Source: Coturnix japonica (taxonomy: Eukaryota; Chordata; Aves; Galliformes; Phasianidae). From it: DNA of 64,000 nucleotides. The position numbers were made by a program, and so were the translations under genes. Below the pieces are notes generated by a model. That model saw only the letters and a list, made by a program, of their open reading frames with translations, was not told the DNA's origin and ran no database searches. The stretch is taken from positions 124,001-188,000 of the forward strand of contig NC_029532.1 of the NCBI RefSeq assembly GCF_001577835.2. Direction: 5' to 3'. Below, piece after piece: positions 11,475-23,400 of the stretch. How positions within the stretch are numbered: position 1 is the first letter of the stretch; each line of letters begins with the position of its first letter.

Positions 11475-12213
11475 CAGCACAGATTTCCTGAGGCTCTGCC
11501 CATCTTTCAGGGCCTGGGCAGGGCTGAGGGCAGGCAGGGGCTCTAGGAGCCCCCAGACAGGGCTCCCCAGCCTCCCTTTCCCCCTATGCCCTGCAGTTGC
11601 TCTGTGCTCCCATTATCTGAGCATTGAGTCAACAGTGGCAGAAGCTCCGCGGTGTCACTTCTAGCTTGGTGGGGGAGCCTACCACTCCTGTCCATCGAGG
11701 CAAGAAGCCACAGCCTACTGGGGGCCCAGCACCCTGCAAACAGGGAGGGGACCTTGTTACTGTGCCCCACATTCTGCACTAGCACAGCCCCTCAAGTTCT
11801 TTTCCCACAAGGGTGAGCCAACAAGGGTGCTGCCTTGTGGGGCTGGCATGCAGCCTGGGATCCACACATATTCCTTAACACGCCTGCTTTAGCAGAGGAA
11901 AAGAACTAGGCTGAGCACTCCCTCTGACCTGCAACCCAGCCCTGGAGCCACGCATGGTTTATTGGTTCCTCAGCACAGAGCTGGTCACAGGGCAGGGCAG
12001 CCCCAGGGCCAGCACCCACCCACCCAAGCAGCCTGGGGCAGCATGAAGTGGCAGCTCTGCTGCAATTCAGGACGCTGCTGTTCATCAGAGCTCCTGCCAG
12101 GACACGGGCATCAGCCCACCCACACCCCACACAGCTGGACCGGCCTGGCACGAGGTGCAAGGCAGGCAAAGAAAGAAGGGGCTGACTAGCTCTCGTGCCC
12201 CAAAAAACTGAGA

Positions 12214-12219
12214 TTTATT
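12214..12219 (-). terminator. POU5F3 polyadenylation signal (minus strand)
   Basis: The minus-strand AATAAA (TTTATT on plus) lies about 690 bases past the POU5F3 stop, in an A/T-rich 3' UTR. The FUT7 and POU5F3 transcripts would end about 740 bp apart, tail to tail. Confidence 0.65.
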
Positions 12220-12911
12220 TAATTGCCAGAGGGAATATGATTAAGGAAAAAAAATAAATCATCAACTACAGCAGGATCAAAGGCACGGGGTGCTAGCAGC
12301 ATGGACAGGATGGTGTCAGCCCCCACAGGCCCCATGGTGACACAGCGGGGGGCTCACGGCCCTCCCTGCCCCCCACTCTGCCCACAGCGGATGCAGTGCA
12401 ACCCCTTTCCTGTGCTGTGGGCAGGGGGGTTGGGGGCTACCAGGCTCCCCCAGCACTATCGCAGCCCTCAGCTCCCCCTGGCTGCCCAGACAGGCACAGA
12501 GCCTGCAGGAGACTCCCGCCCTGCAGCACCCCAGCCCTGCTCTACATGGTGGGGAGGGGGCAGCTGGGAAACTAGCCATCACTACAAAGATTTTTCACTT
12601 TTTAAAAACTAGAAATACAATCAAGACCATTAAAAAAACCCACCAAAACAAAAAACAACAAATCCCCTCCCCCCAGTCCCTCAAACAATTTAAGAAATGC
12701 TTTTTTCTGGTTCTCGCAGGAGAGCAGCTTGGCTGGGGCCTGGCACAGGCGGCTCCCCCTGGCCCGGGGCAGGTAACAGGGAGGGGGGGGTCAGGAGGGG
12801 CTGACCCCACACAGGTCTGCTGCTGGGACAGAGCTCACATGGCCGGGAAAGGTGGGGGGGGGACACTGCCCTCTGGACGGGTGCCCCGCTGCCTGCCCCC
12901 CTGGCTGCTGT

Positions 12912-15783
12912 TCAGTGGCTGCTGTTGTTCATGGAGATCCCGGGCTGCAGAGGTGGGGGAAACATCTCAGCCTTGTGGAAAGGTGGCATGTAGACAGGGG
13001 GGGACGGCGCCAGGCTGTAGCCCTGCGATGTCACTGGGATGGGCAGGCCAGGGGGCACCAGGGACTGGTTCATGTCGTACATCACCCCCTCTGACTCGTT
13101 GCCAAAGGGCAGCAGCAGCCGCTTGCCTTTCTGACGCCGGTTGCAGAACCAGACCCGGACAACCTGTGAGGGAGGGGAGAAGGGAGAGGGGCAAGGATGA
13201 GTGGGGCTCAGTGGCACTGTGCAGTGTGAGTGCCTGGGGGTGTCACCTAGCGCAGCTGCCCTCCCACCTCCTGGCACCAAAGCAGCTGTATGGGGTGCTC
13301 AGGAGCTGAAGCTTTTTGGAATCTCCCCCTCCCAGCCCTGCCAAACCTACGTCTTTGTCCAGGTTGAGGTCCTCAGCGATCTGGGAGATCTCCTGGGGAC
13401 TGGGCTTCACACATTTGCGGAAGAAGCTCTCCAGCGTCCCTTTTACGTTGGTCTCAATGCTGGTCCTGCGTTTCCTCTTCCGGGCTTGAGCCAGCACTTG
13501 CTCTGCATTGCACATCTGGAAGTAAGAGACACCACACATGGTCACAGGATGGCCCAGGGCCGTCCATGTCCCCCCCCAGACACACACAGCTGGCTGAAGG
13601 GCTTGGCAAGGGTCAGGCTTTCTTTGGACATTACTGTGTCGGCACATCCTCAGAGACGCAGTAAAAGCTCAGAGTGCTGCTTCACCCCCTGCAGCCAACC
13701 CCACTCACAGCATCCCATCACTGACCCCCCACCCGCAGACGCAGGGGAGACAGATGCATTTCCTGCCATGTACCTCCTGCATGTTGTCCGTGTTCTCCGC
13801 CTCATTGAGCCACTTCTCCAGCAGCGGCTTCAGCTTGCACATGTTCTTAAAGCTGAGCTGCAGAGCCTCGAAGCGGCAGATGGTGGTCTGGCTGAACATC
13901 TTCCCTGCGTGAGGAGGTGGCACATCACGCACAGCTCCCCCCAAACCACAGGCCCAAGCTGTGCCCCCCCCCAGGAGTCCCATCCTCGAAGCATTGTTTC
14001 CAGCATGGTGCTCTTACAGCTGAGTCACCGGGTTCCCCTCTTACCATAGAGTGTGCCCAGAGCCAGCCCCACGTCAGCCTGCGTGAAGCCCAACATGATG
14101 CGCTTGTGCTTGAGGTCCTTAGCGAACTGCTCCAGCTCCTCTGAGGTCGGTGCATCCTGGCAGGGGCAGACACGCGGTGAGTGGTTCAAGGTACCGCGGG
14201 TGGTGACAACCGCGTGGTTCGCGCTGTTCCCCCAGCCAAGATCCGCACTTTGGGTCGGCCGCTCACCCGAGCGCATTGACCCGAGCCACCGCCACAGCCC
14301 CCAGTGCTGCCGTGGGCATTAACCCAGTTACGCACTCGCGGCAGGTTTTTGGCTTTTACATACGTGCCTCCTGCCGACGAGCGTCAGCCTCAGCCGCTCG
14401 TGTTCGCCGACCCCGGGGAGCCCCGGCGCATCCCTGACCATGTTCACCGGGCTCAGGAGCCCCGCGGTACCGTGGCGGCTCACACAAAACCGGCCGGTCC
14501 ACGCGGACAAAACACGCAGCAATTTTGAAGCGACCTCCATCCCCGTCGCTGCTGACCCCGGCGCGCACATCCCTGGGATGGACGCTACTAAGCGGTGCCG
14601 AGAAAAGACTTCAAACCAAAACCCCCAAAACACAACTGCCGGTCAGTCACCCGTGGTGTCCGTCCCCAGGGCGATGATAGGAGGCGGAGCTCAGAGCGCG
14701 GTCCGACGGGACCAACCGTCCGCAGGGGCAGAGCGCTCCAAAGATGTCCGAACATCTCCCTCCCTCCCCGGCAGAGAAATGCCCTGCTACGCTGCGGGCA
14801 CGGCGGACGAAGGGCCCCTCGGGGTCTCCTCATACTACGGGCACGGGGCCGGGTTAAGGACTCCCACCGCAGCCCCGCAGGGTGCGGCCGGGGCTGTCCC
14901 CGCACGGCCATCCGGAGCCTTTACGGTTCTCCTTTCCTATGAACACTGAAAACTACAAAAGTGCTGCCAACCGCAGAGACGCGTGTGTTCACGCCTTGGA
15001 AGCGGCCGCGCTGCGCGAAGAAACGCCGCTGGGGCGAGGAAGCGTTGCCCGAGCAGCAGACGCGGGGCCCCGACGGCCAGGAAAGCCGTGAGCAGCCCGA
15101 CCCCATTGCGGGCAGCGCTCACCGCGGCCTCACACGGAGTCGAACGGCTGCGGCGGGACCGACACGCGACGTCGCCGTGGTCGGGCACCGTCGGCGGGAC
15201 CGGATCAGCCGTCGGGGGGGGCGGCGGCCGCGTCCCGGCGGTATCGGCCGCGAAGGGCGGGGGACAAACTCACCTCGTCTCCGCTGTCGCTGGAGTGGCC
15301 GCCCTCGCTGGCCGCGCCGCTGGAGCTGCCGCTGCTGCCCAGGTTGGCGAGGCCGCCGGAGCCCGGCTGCAGGGCGGCGGGGCACAGCGCGTGGCCGGGC
15401 GCGGCGGGGAAGGCGGCGGCCGCGGGGCCGGGAAAGGGCGGACCGGGCACGGCGGTGGCGGCGGGGGGCGCGGGCCCGGGCCAGGGCGGTGCGGCCCACG
15501 CGGGACCGCAGCAGGGCGTGGCGGGCGGCGCGGCGCGGGGCTCGGGGGAGCCTTGGCGGCACGGCCGAGCCGGGCGCGCCTCCGCCTTAGCGGGCGGCCC
15601 CGCGGGAGGGGGCAGCCAGGCGCGGGCCGTCGAGGCATCGCGGGCGCCGTCGGGCTCGGAGGCGAAGGGGAAGAAGAGCTGCTGCGCGGCCGCGCCGTCG
15701 TAACCTCCGCGAGGGAAGGGCGGGCCGCCGTCGGGCAGAAGGCCGAAGGGGGCGGCCGGCAGCCCCCCGTCCGGGCTGAACAT
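12912..15783 (-). CDS. POU5F3: POU5F3, class V POU-domain transcription factor (PouV)
   Basis: This nuclear DNA-binding regulator is the avian class V POU factor (cPouV), paralogue of Oct4/POU5F1, which maintains pluripotency and germ cells. Coding exons are 15274-15783, 14045-14156, 13774-13904, 13351-13515 and 12912-13163. All have GT-AG borders and consistent phases, giving 389 aa. Exon 1 (170 aa) is a Pro/Ala/Gly-rich activation region ending in a serine-rich acidic stretch. The POU-specific domain spans about residues 172-245 ([34 protein letters not shown]). A short linker leads to the homeodomain at about 263-322, with [10 protein letters not shown] and the helix [11 protein letters not shown]. 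The exon pattern matches Oct4. Position between FUT7 and NPDC1 is the known POU5F3 (not POU5F1) synteny. The start Met lies in a CpG island and is the only one fitting this exon. The tail ends GISMNNSSH. Confidence 0.96.
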
Positions 15784-16650
15784 GGTGGCCGAGGCTTAGG
15801 GCTCCATGCGGCGCCGACGGGGCTGCGGCTCGTTCCGGCCGCCGCGCTCAAGCCGGGCGCGGGGCGCCGAGAGCTGCCTCCATGCTGCCGCACCGCCGGG
15901 GCCACTGAGAGCCGCGGGGCCGAGCCGGGCCGGGCCGGACCGTATGGAAATGGGCCCCCGCCCCATTGGTCCCGGAGACGCGGCCCCGCCGGTGGGTCGG
16001 GCGTGAACTTGATCCCCTTTCTCTGGGGTGGGGGGTGGGGGGGGCAGGGTTCGCGTCGCGCTGCCCCCAGGGCCGTTGGGCGAAGGAGGTGGGGGGGGGC
16101 GACCGTCCTGCCCGTCAGCGGAGCTCTGCGCGCAGCATCTCCCACCCGGGGCGGTGATGGGGCATTGCACGGGAATGGCACGGGAGCAGCGGGAGCGGCC
16201 CCGACGCCTGGGAACGGTGGTGCCGTCTGTGTCCGCGCGGCCTTTGCGCGCTCCTCCGTCCGCGCACCGACGCGGCCCCGGGACGGCGCCCAGCGTCCCG
16301 CACGCTCCCGCAGAGGAGTGTTGCGGCGCGGGCTGTGCCGCTGTGCTGACCTCACCCCGCACCGATCGGCTCCCACGAGCCGTCCTGTCGCACAGTGCAG
16401 CTGTCAGGCCGCGGGTCGCGGCGTTTCCCCCGTCATTCCCTCCCCAGCGCTGCTCGGGGCCGGCCTCTGATCCGCGGCGTCGGACCGCGCCTTCTCGTGT
16501 TTATTAACCCGGATTACCGGGAGCCGCTGTTTGGCCTCTGCCGTCTCACACCTGAGATACGCCAAGGAGATACAGCCTCGTCAGGACGGCGCTGCTGCTG
16601 CTCCAGCAGCCGCCGTTGTGCGCCGCGATGGAACGGGAGAGGAGCGCGGG
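14900..16650. promoter_or_regulatory. CpG island covering POU5F3 exon 1 and promoter
   Basis: Very GC- and CpG-rich sequence surrounds exon 1 and continues about 850 bp upstream of the POU5F3 start. It opens long frames on several strands (one of 495 codons on plus) that have no family resemblance and low-complexity Arg/Gly/Ala/Pro content, so I read them as artefacts. I see no TATA box close to the start codon. Confidence 0.65.
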
Positions 16651-19600
16651 GGAGTGAAACTGCCCCCTGTACTGGACGTCAGACAGGGGAAGAGTGGTGG
16701 GGCGAGGGGGGTTGAGGCCTCCTCCGTCGTCCTGCTGCCCTCGGTGGGCCTTCACTCCGACCCCGTGGCTCTGAGGAGGGAGGGCAGCCCCAGTAGGATG
16801 GCCTGGGAAGGATGTGAAAAGCCGGTGGGGACGTGGGCAGTCCCAGCAGAACCCCACGTCTGTGCAAACTGCCTGGGACGGGACGGGAACTGCTTGGTGG
16901 GGGCCCTTCGCTCCACATCCCCAGGTACAGACACAGGTGCTGGTGTCAGCCAGGTCTGGGGCAGCATCAGGCAGAGGCGCAGCACCGCACCCCACAGCAC
17001 AGCGCCCCAAAAGCTGCCCCGCCGCCTGCATAGTGCAATTGCATCCCAGCGGCGGAAGTGTCGCCGTGGGATTCCAATCGCAGCCATCAGCCCCGGCTCC
17101 TCCCGGGCTCCAGCTGCGGCCACGGGGTTTCAGAAGATGCCTCGGCTGGGCAGTAACCCCTCTCCCCTTTGATTTATTGTTCTTGGGCCGGGCCCCCTCC
17201 TCCTGCCAACCTGCTCTTTCTCTCCATCCCCCCAGGAAGCGGGACGGGCCGCCCGCCCGCCAGGGCCTCAAACGCATTCCTGCTCCCTTTCATATACAGG
17301 CAGAGGGGAAGGGAGACGTTGACTTTGAACTGTCCCTTTGTAGGAGCAGGGCCCATTGTGGCGGTGATGGTTTTAGCTGGGGGATGTGGAGTGAGTCAGT
17401 GGGGTTCCTCAACGTCCCCTGTACATTTCAATGGGGAGATCTCGGGCTGTACGAGGTGCCCGGCTATTCTGGGGGTCACTGTGCAGTGGTGACTGGGACT
17501 CACATCTCTCCCTTTGGGGTGGACATCCCAGGAGTTGCATGCCCGGGGCAGGAGGGATGCTGCAGGCAGGACGCCCTGGGCATCCCTCTGTACTTGGCCT
17601 CCAGCTGCAGTCCCTGCTGGCAGCCTGAGCCCTGTAACCCACCAAAGATCAGTGGGATCCTGTTGGAAAAAGTTGAGTGTAGTGAACTGTGCATACTCCC
17701 CAGGTCAGTAGGAAGGCAGCAAGCTGGGATGGCAGAAATGTGCAAACATTTGTCTCTTCTCTTTGCCAAGCGTTTTGGCTTAAGCTCCCTTGGAGAAGAA
17801 GGATACTAAGAGTGCGTGCTCACAGGTGATGTTTTAGTAACTGCCAGTCAGTGCCACAGCCATCACTGCTGGATGCCACAGTTTCAGTTGGAGCAGCCCA
17901 GGCAGAGCCGTGCAGTGGGCTGCAGACCTGCACATGATGAGAACGGGGCCTGACTGGATCTCGTGTCCCCATCTGCACCTCAGGCCCATCTGAGGGGCAT
18001 GAGCACTGGGTTCAGCCCCAGAGTCCCATCCCCAAAAGGAAAACTGCCGCTCCTCCATGGCACCATGGATTGCTTGGCTCTACCAGCAGAGCAGCCGGGG
18101 CTGAGTGTGCCAGGGCCTTTCTGAGCCATGGCTCTGTGCTCCCATGCCCCTCTGCTCAGCCTGTGTCCTCCTGCTCCCTGGGCTCTGAGACCTGCTGTGG
18201 TGCTGAGGACAATGCAGGCACTGAAGAGGGCTGGCAGGAGCTGAGCTGAGCCATCCTGGAGGGTGCCCAGAGCCTTGTTCTTCTTGGAAAGGCCTCCCCA
18301 GTACAGATCCTGGGGTGTGATTTGGGAGTCACCCACACCACCACTGCACCTGAACCTACCGGCTCTTCCTTCTCTGCTGTCTTATAGATGGGGAAAGCTA
18401 AAAGACATGGGTGTGCTTTGAGAGGCTGTTGGGCTCCAGGAGCAAAGGAAAGACAGAACTTGGGACTTTGGGGACAGTGATTTTGTGAGAGCTGCATTTC
18501 CCCTGGGCAGTGCATAGCACAGCCCTGGTGATGCGAGGTGCGATGCTGCCTGCCCAGGGCTGCAGCTGGAGATGGCAGAGTACCCCATAGAGAAGGTGGT
18601 GTCGTGGGGAGCCCAACACGGTGTTAGGGTGTGGGCAATGCCATACATGCTGGGGCCCCCATCCCCATCCCCCCCCCCCCGATGGTACCCGGGTGCTTTG
18701 GAGATGAGTCAGCCAAGGACCCTTGGGGCTGCACAATAGCACCCGACCCTGCAGCGCCGAAACCCGGAGGAGACAAGATGGTATCAGCGTGAGGGGGGTG
18801 CCGTGATCAAAGGGCCGGGAGAGGAGCTTCAACGTCTACACAATGGCTGGCGGGAGGGGGCACCGATAGCTCTTATCTGCCAGCTCCGCCGAGGTGCGAA
18901 GGGCCCGGCCCCGGGGGGCTAGAGATTATCAGGGTGGGAGGGACCGCCCCGGGTGATTTAGGGCGGGGTGGGTGCGGACAGAGGCAGCCGGGGGCTCCCA
19001 TCCAGTGCCTCTGCAGGGAAACCTGCCCCAGCCCAGGGGTTGTTTTGGCAAGCACCCTCATCTGAGAAGCAAGAAATGAAACCGTCTCTCATTACGTCTG
19101 GGAGAAGCACACTTTGAGAGCTCTGCAGCTGGAGCAGGAGGTCACCCTCACTCTCTCTTGGGTAAGGTTTTGGAATAGGGGAGCAGCAGCAGCTGTCCTG
19201 GCCCCTCACACCCCCAGCTTTCCCCAGCCCGAGGGCCCAGCAAAGCTTTTGCCACAGAGCAAAGCTGCGGCAGGGCACAGCACACACTCGCATGGGTCTC
19301 AAACATGGTTGTTTAATAAAATCTCCTTTTAAAATAACTACAATCCATACAATAACAATGGTCTCAGGGAGAGAGGCAGTGACCCACGTGTAACAGCACG
19401 GCAAAGAGAAAGGATCTGTGCAGTGCTAACCGCTGCCATCCCCGCTGTGCTGTGCCTGCAATGGGCCTCCTGCATGCAGCAGGAACACCTGCAGCTGCAA
19501 TGCCCATGCCAGGTCTGGACATGAAACCACATCTGTGAAAAGTAACCCCAAACTCATCTCAGTCCCTGTGCCAGGGGCGTTGTGGCCGATGCAGTGCAGG

Positions 19601-20370
19601 CTTTGGGCTCAGGGATCTGTCAGCAGCAGATGGCAAGGGCACAAACCCTGGATCCTGCATGATCCACCTGGACACAGACATGGGCAGAGTGCGGGTGGGG
19701 GCAGGAGCCCAGGATGGATGGGAGGAGGCTGACCCATGCCACAGAGAGATGCTTGGGGCAGGTCCACAGGGAGGCTGTGGAAGGTATGGGTCTGCCAGGC
19801 AGGGCCATGGGCACAGAGAAGGGCAGGGGATAGGGGAGATGGTGTGCTGGGGGTGCAGCCTGGCTGCCCCTGCTCAGCACTGGGCTCAGCCATGCTCACC
19901 CCGCGGGCACCGTGGAGCTCAGGGTGCAGCGCAGCACTGCAGAACAGCGAGTGCCCCTGGCCTGCAGCTCCTGTGCTCCTCTCTCCTTTCTCTCCTGTTG
20001 GTTTAAAACTGAAAAGCTTAAACCCTTCTGACTGCACGAGGCCTGGGGTGAGATCCCGGTGAGCTGCCAGGGCCTTGAGGATGACCTCCGCCTGCAGCGG
20101 GCCTACAGCATCCCCCTACCCGGGAGCTCAGAGGCACCGGGACTGCACTCAGCTCTGGCCTGGGATGGGGCAGCTCAGGGCGCTGAGGATGCAGCACCAG
20201 GACACGAACATCCGCCCTCTGCAAAGCTCAGCACAGCGGGGATCCCAGGCCCCCTCAGACCTCGGGGTGCCCCTGAGCAGTGGGCGGGTGGCAGGGACGC
20301 GATCACAGCGGCAAAGAGGACAAGGACGCTTGAAGCAGAGCAGCCCCCGTCCCACGGCTGTTAGTGGGTG
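16651..20370. other. POU5F3-NPDC1 intergenic region
   Basis: No gene is supported. Notable points are an SOX/TCF-like stretch near 17167-17185 (CTTTGAT, ATTGTTC), a poly-C run at about 18669-18680, a MARE/GATA motif cluster at 18705-18929, and an isolated AATAAA near 19314. Upstream control of POU5F3 could lie here, but this rests on motifs only. Confidence 0.45.
18705..18929. promoter_or_regulatory. NF-E2/MARE plus GATA motif cluster
   Basis: TGAGTCAGC (a MARE/NF-E2 half-type site) is at 18705-18713. CTTATCT, an AGATAAG GATA site on minus, is at 18872-18878. A further TTATC lies close to 18926. Together with a GC-rich flank this resembles haematopoietic enhancers, but it is only a motif grouping. 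Confidence 0.3.
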
Positions 20371-20376
20371 TTTATT
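20371..20376 (-). terminator. NPDC1 polyadenylation signal (minus strand)
   Basis: Minus-strand AATAAA lies only about 85 bases after the NPDC1 stop at 20459, so the 3' UTR is very short. Confidence 0.75.
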
Positions 20377-20458
20377 GGGCAGGCGTCGAGCAGTCCGGCG
20401 GGGTGGGGGGCCGTGCCCTGCCCGGGTCGTGCGGTCCGCAGAGCTCGAGTGCGGAGTG

Positions 20459-23400
20459 TTAAGGGTGCACTTTGGGGTTCGGGGGGTGCAGGGAGGAGTC
20501 GTCGAACAGCGGGTTCCTCACTTCCATTTCTCCAGTCTGCAGAGCGAGATGGAGGGGAGAAGCGACCGGTCAGGGCTTGCGGAGGAGCAGGTCACCCCCC
20601 CGTGCACAGCTCTGGGCCCGGAGCCCCTAAGGGGACACAGAGGCCGCGTCGGCAGCAGTGGGGTTCATCGCCCAGACTGCGCCAACTGCCCCTTAATGGG
20701 CCTGTAAAGACGTAATGATGACCCTTAATCTGAGCCCTGATGGTCGGGCTCCGCACCATTACCATGTGAAAGGCGCCTCTGAGACCGCTTTGTGCTCTTT
20801 GTAACCCAGGGCTGTCAGGAGCTGCCCTGCCCGGGGGTCCCTTCGAGCTGCAGGGCCAGAAGTGGCCTCTCCGGCCCCGGGAAGCGAGGAGCCGCGACCC
20901 TCCGTACACGCGGCCACCGGGACGGGACAAGACACCTGCCCCGCGCTCACGACCCGGACCCATCGAGGGGCACAGCTCGGGGCACAGCGGGAAGGCAGAG
21001 GGGCTCGGCCGCCTCGAGGTTTGGTGAAGGCTTCTCGCCAGTTGTGGGCACGGGGACCCGCCCCCACCCCCGAAGCCGCCTTACCGGAGCCAGCCCGGGG
21101 CACTCGTACACTGTGAAGTCTCCGTCCTCGTTCTCCTCATCGGATGAGGCAGAGTCCGGCACCTTGGGCTCTTCTTTATGTCTGTGGGGAGAGGATGGAG
21201 AGGATGGAGGAGGTCAACTGGATCCCAGTTCACGGGACAGCCACCCAGATGATGATGCCCGAGGACAGAGGCGGGGGGGGGGGGGTGGTTCTGGAAGGAC
21301 GGCGATCTGTCCTCGTGAGCTTTCGGGATATTCAGCCCTGGCACCTCTGTCAAGGGCGAGGCTACTTACTTCTCCATGGAAAGCATCTGCTGCTTTTGGT
21401 GCTGGTAGTGGTACATCTGGGCGCTCTGAGCCAGCGTCTTGTCCCCAGGCTGCAGAGAGAGCAGCGGCAGCGTGAGGGCAGCGCTGCATAGAGCAGAGTG
21501 CCCAGCCAGCAGGGCCCCGTGGAGGGGAGGGGGACGGGACTGGTTTCCCAGCCCACCGCAACAGCTCCTTACCGAGATCTTGTCATAGGGCAGAGGGCTG
21601 ACCACTCTCTGTGCTGAGTAGTCCACTTTCTGTGCCAGCCTGACCTCCTTCTGCAGCCTGACAGGAAGAGAAGACAGCGCTGGCAGGAGCCCTTTCCACC
21701 TTGATCCCTGTTCTGTGCCATGGCACAAGAAAAGTCACAGCCACCTCCATCCCACAGGCCGTGGCACACAGGGAGCTGGAGACGAGCCGCCAATGTGTGA
21801 TGTTGGCACCCAGAGCTGCAGTGATGCCAGGAGCCTGGCACTGGGGTGACCCACAACTGTCCTGAAGCCCCAACTGCAGGGGACATGGACACTATTGTGT
21901 CTGCACTGGGATCATCAGTGACAGCTCTTGCCTTTCCTCCAAGCCCTCCCCAGGCCCTGGAGGTGAGTATGAGAAGAGCTCCCTGGGCACAGGGACACCG
22001 AGGGACACCAAGGGATTTGCTGTTACCAGTAGGCCCAGCTCACCTGCACCAGCAGACTGCGGCCACAATCAGAGCAGAGATCCCAGCCAGTGTGCACACC
22101 ACGATCAGCCCTGCAGAGGGAATTGGGGGTGAGCCCCAGGGTGCAGTGACACCCCAGCACTGCAGAGCCAGCCCAGTCACCACCTGTGTCATCAGCCTTA
22201 CCGAGCACCACATCATCATTAGAAGGGACGGGGGCTGCCTCCACAGGGTACTTGGGTGCAGTGGCAGTGGTAGAGGTGGGGAGGGTGGCTGCTGCCTTGC
22301 TGCCAGCTGGGACCCTCTGCAGAAGCTCCTGCCTCAGCCTGCTGGACACTCGCTGTTTCCCGGTGGGGGCTGGGGTGGCTGCAGGACAAAATCAGGTGTG
22401 AGCAGAGCAGTGTGCCCGATGTGTGACCATACAGTAGGGGCTGGTGTGGCACAAACCACCGCGGGTCAGGAACTGGGGAAGCAGGGGACACCTCAGCACT
22501 AGGGCAGGGCTGCATGGCCCTGAGCAGCCCCCAACTGCCACCACTGCCCCATCCCATTCAGGAGCTGACAGAAGCTGTGATGCAGTTCCCTGCCCCATTA
22601 GCTCCCCACGAGAGGCCTGAGTGGGACTTCACCGAGCACAAGCAGCACTTACTTCTGGGCTTGCCATCTCGCAGGGCATGGGAACGGGTAGCATCTTGCC
22701 TGGCCAGCACTTCGGCCAGAAAATCAATTTCTTCCTCTACGTTGGGAACAGATGTCCTCCCTGCACCAAGAGAGACACGGCGTGAGGTGGGCACATGGGC
22801 CAGCTGCCAAGGGAGAACCCAGCCCGGGGCCAGAGCCAGCATCCCCCAGGGAAGGGACTCGCTCGGTGCTCTAGAGCTCAGCCTGCAGCCCCACAGCGTG
22901 GACACAGCCCAGGGGTGCCCTCCCGTGGGGCCGCAGAGCAGAGCGGCGCTGAGCCTCACTCATAGCGCCCACTGCTCACATATGCGGCTTTTAACAGGAT
23001 TAAACTCAACTTCAAAGCCAGAAGAACTCCGTGCTCCCTCTCGATTGCTGCATTAGGGCTGTCCCCAGTGGGAAGCCCTGGAGGGTAAATCAAGACATAC
23101 AAAGGCAATGTGGTGCAGGCAGCTCAGTTCCAGGAAAATTCAAGGTTATAACAATTACAGCTCCTTCGGAATTTGTCATCACCTGGAGTGTTTGGAAATA
23201 CACACCAATCCCTCCCAGCTGGGCACAGAGCCCCTCGGCCGCCTCCGCCTGTCCTTGTGACTCACAGCCACTGCCTGTCTGCCTAAGCCGAGCATCAGCC
23301 TGAATCGGGGACATGTGGGCTGGACCAGGAACCCAGGGCCGGGCTGGAGTGCAGCAGGACAGCAAGGTCACAGCTCAGCACCTATGTGACCCATCCCACC

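Noticed and set aside
14983-16470. 495-codon plus-strand open frame in the POU5F3 CpG island
   Set aside because: Extreme Arg/Gly/Ala/Pro content, antisense to POU5F3 exon 1, no domain and no splice partners; GC-rich DNA lacks stop codons by chance.
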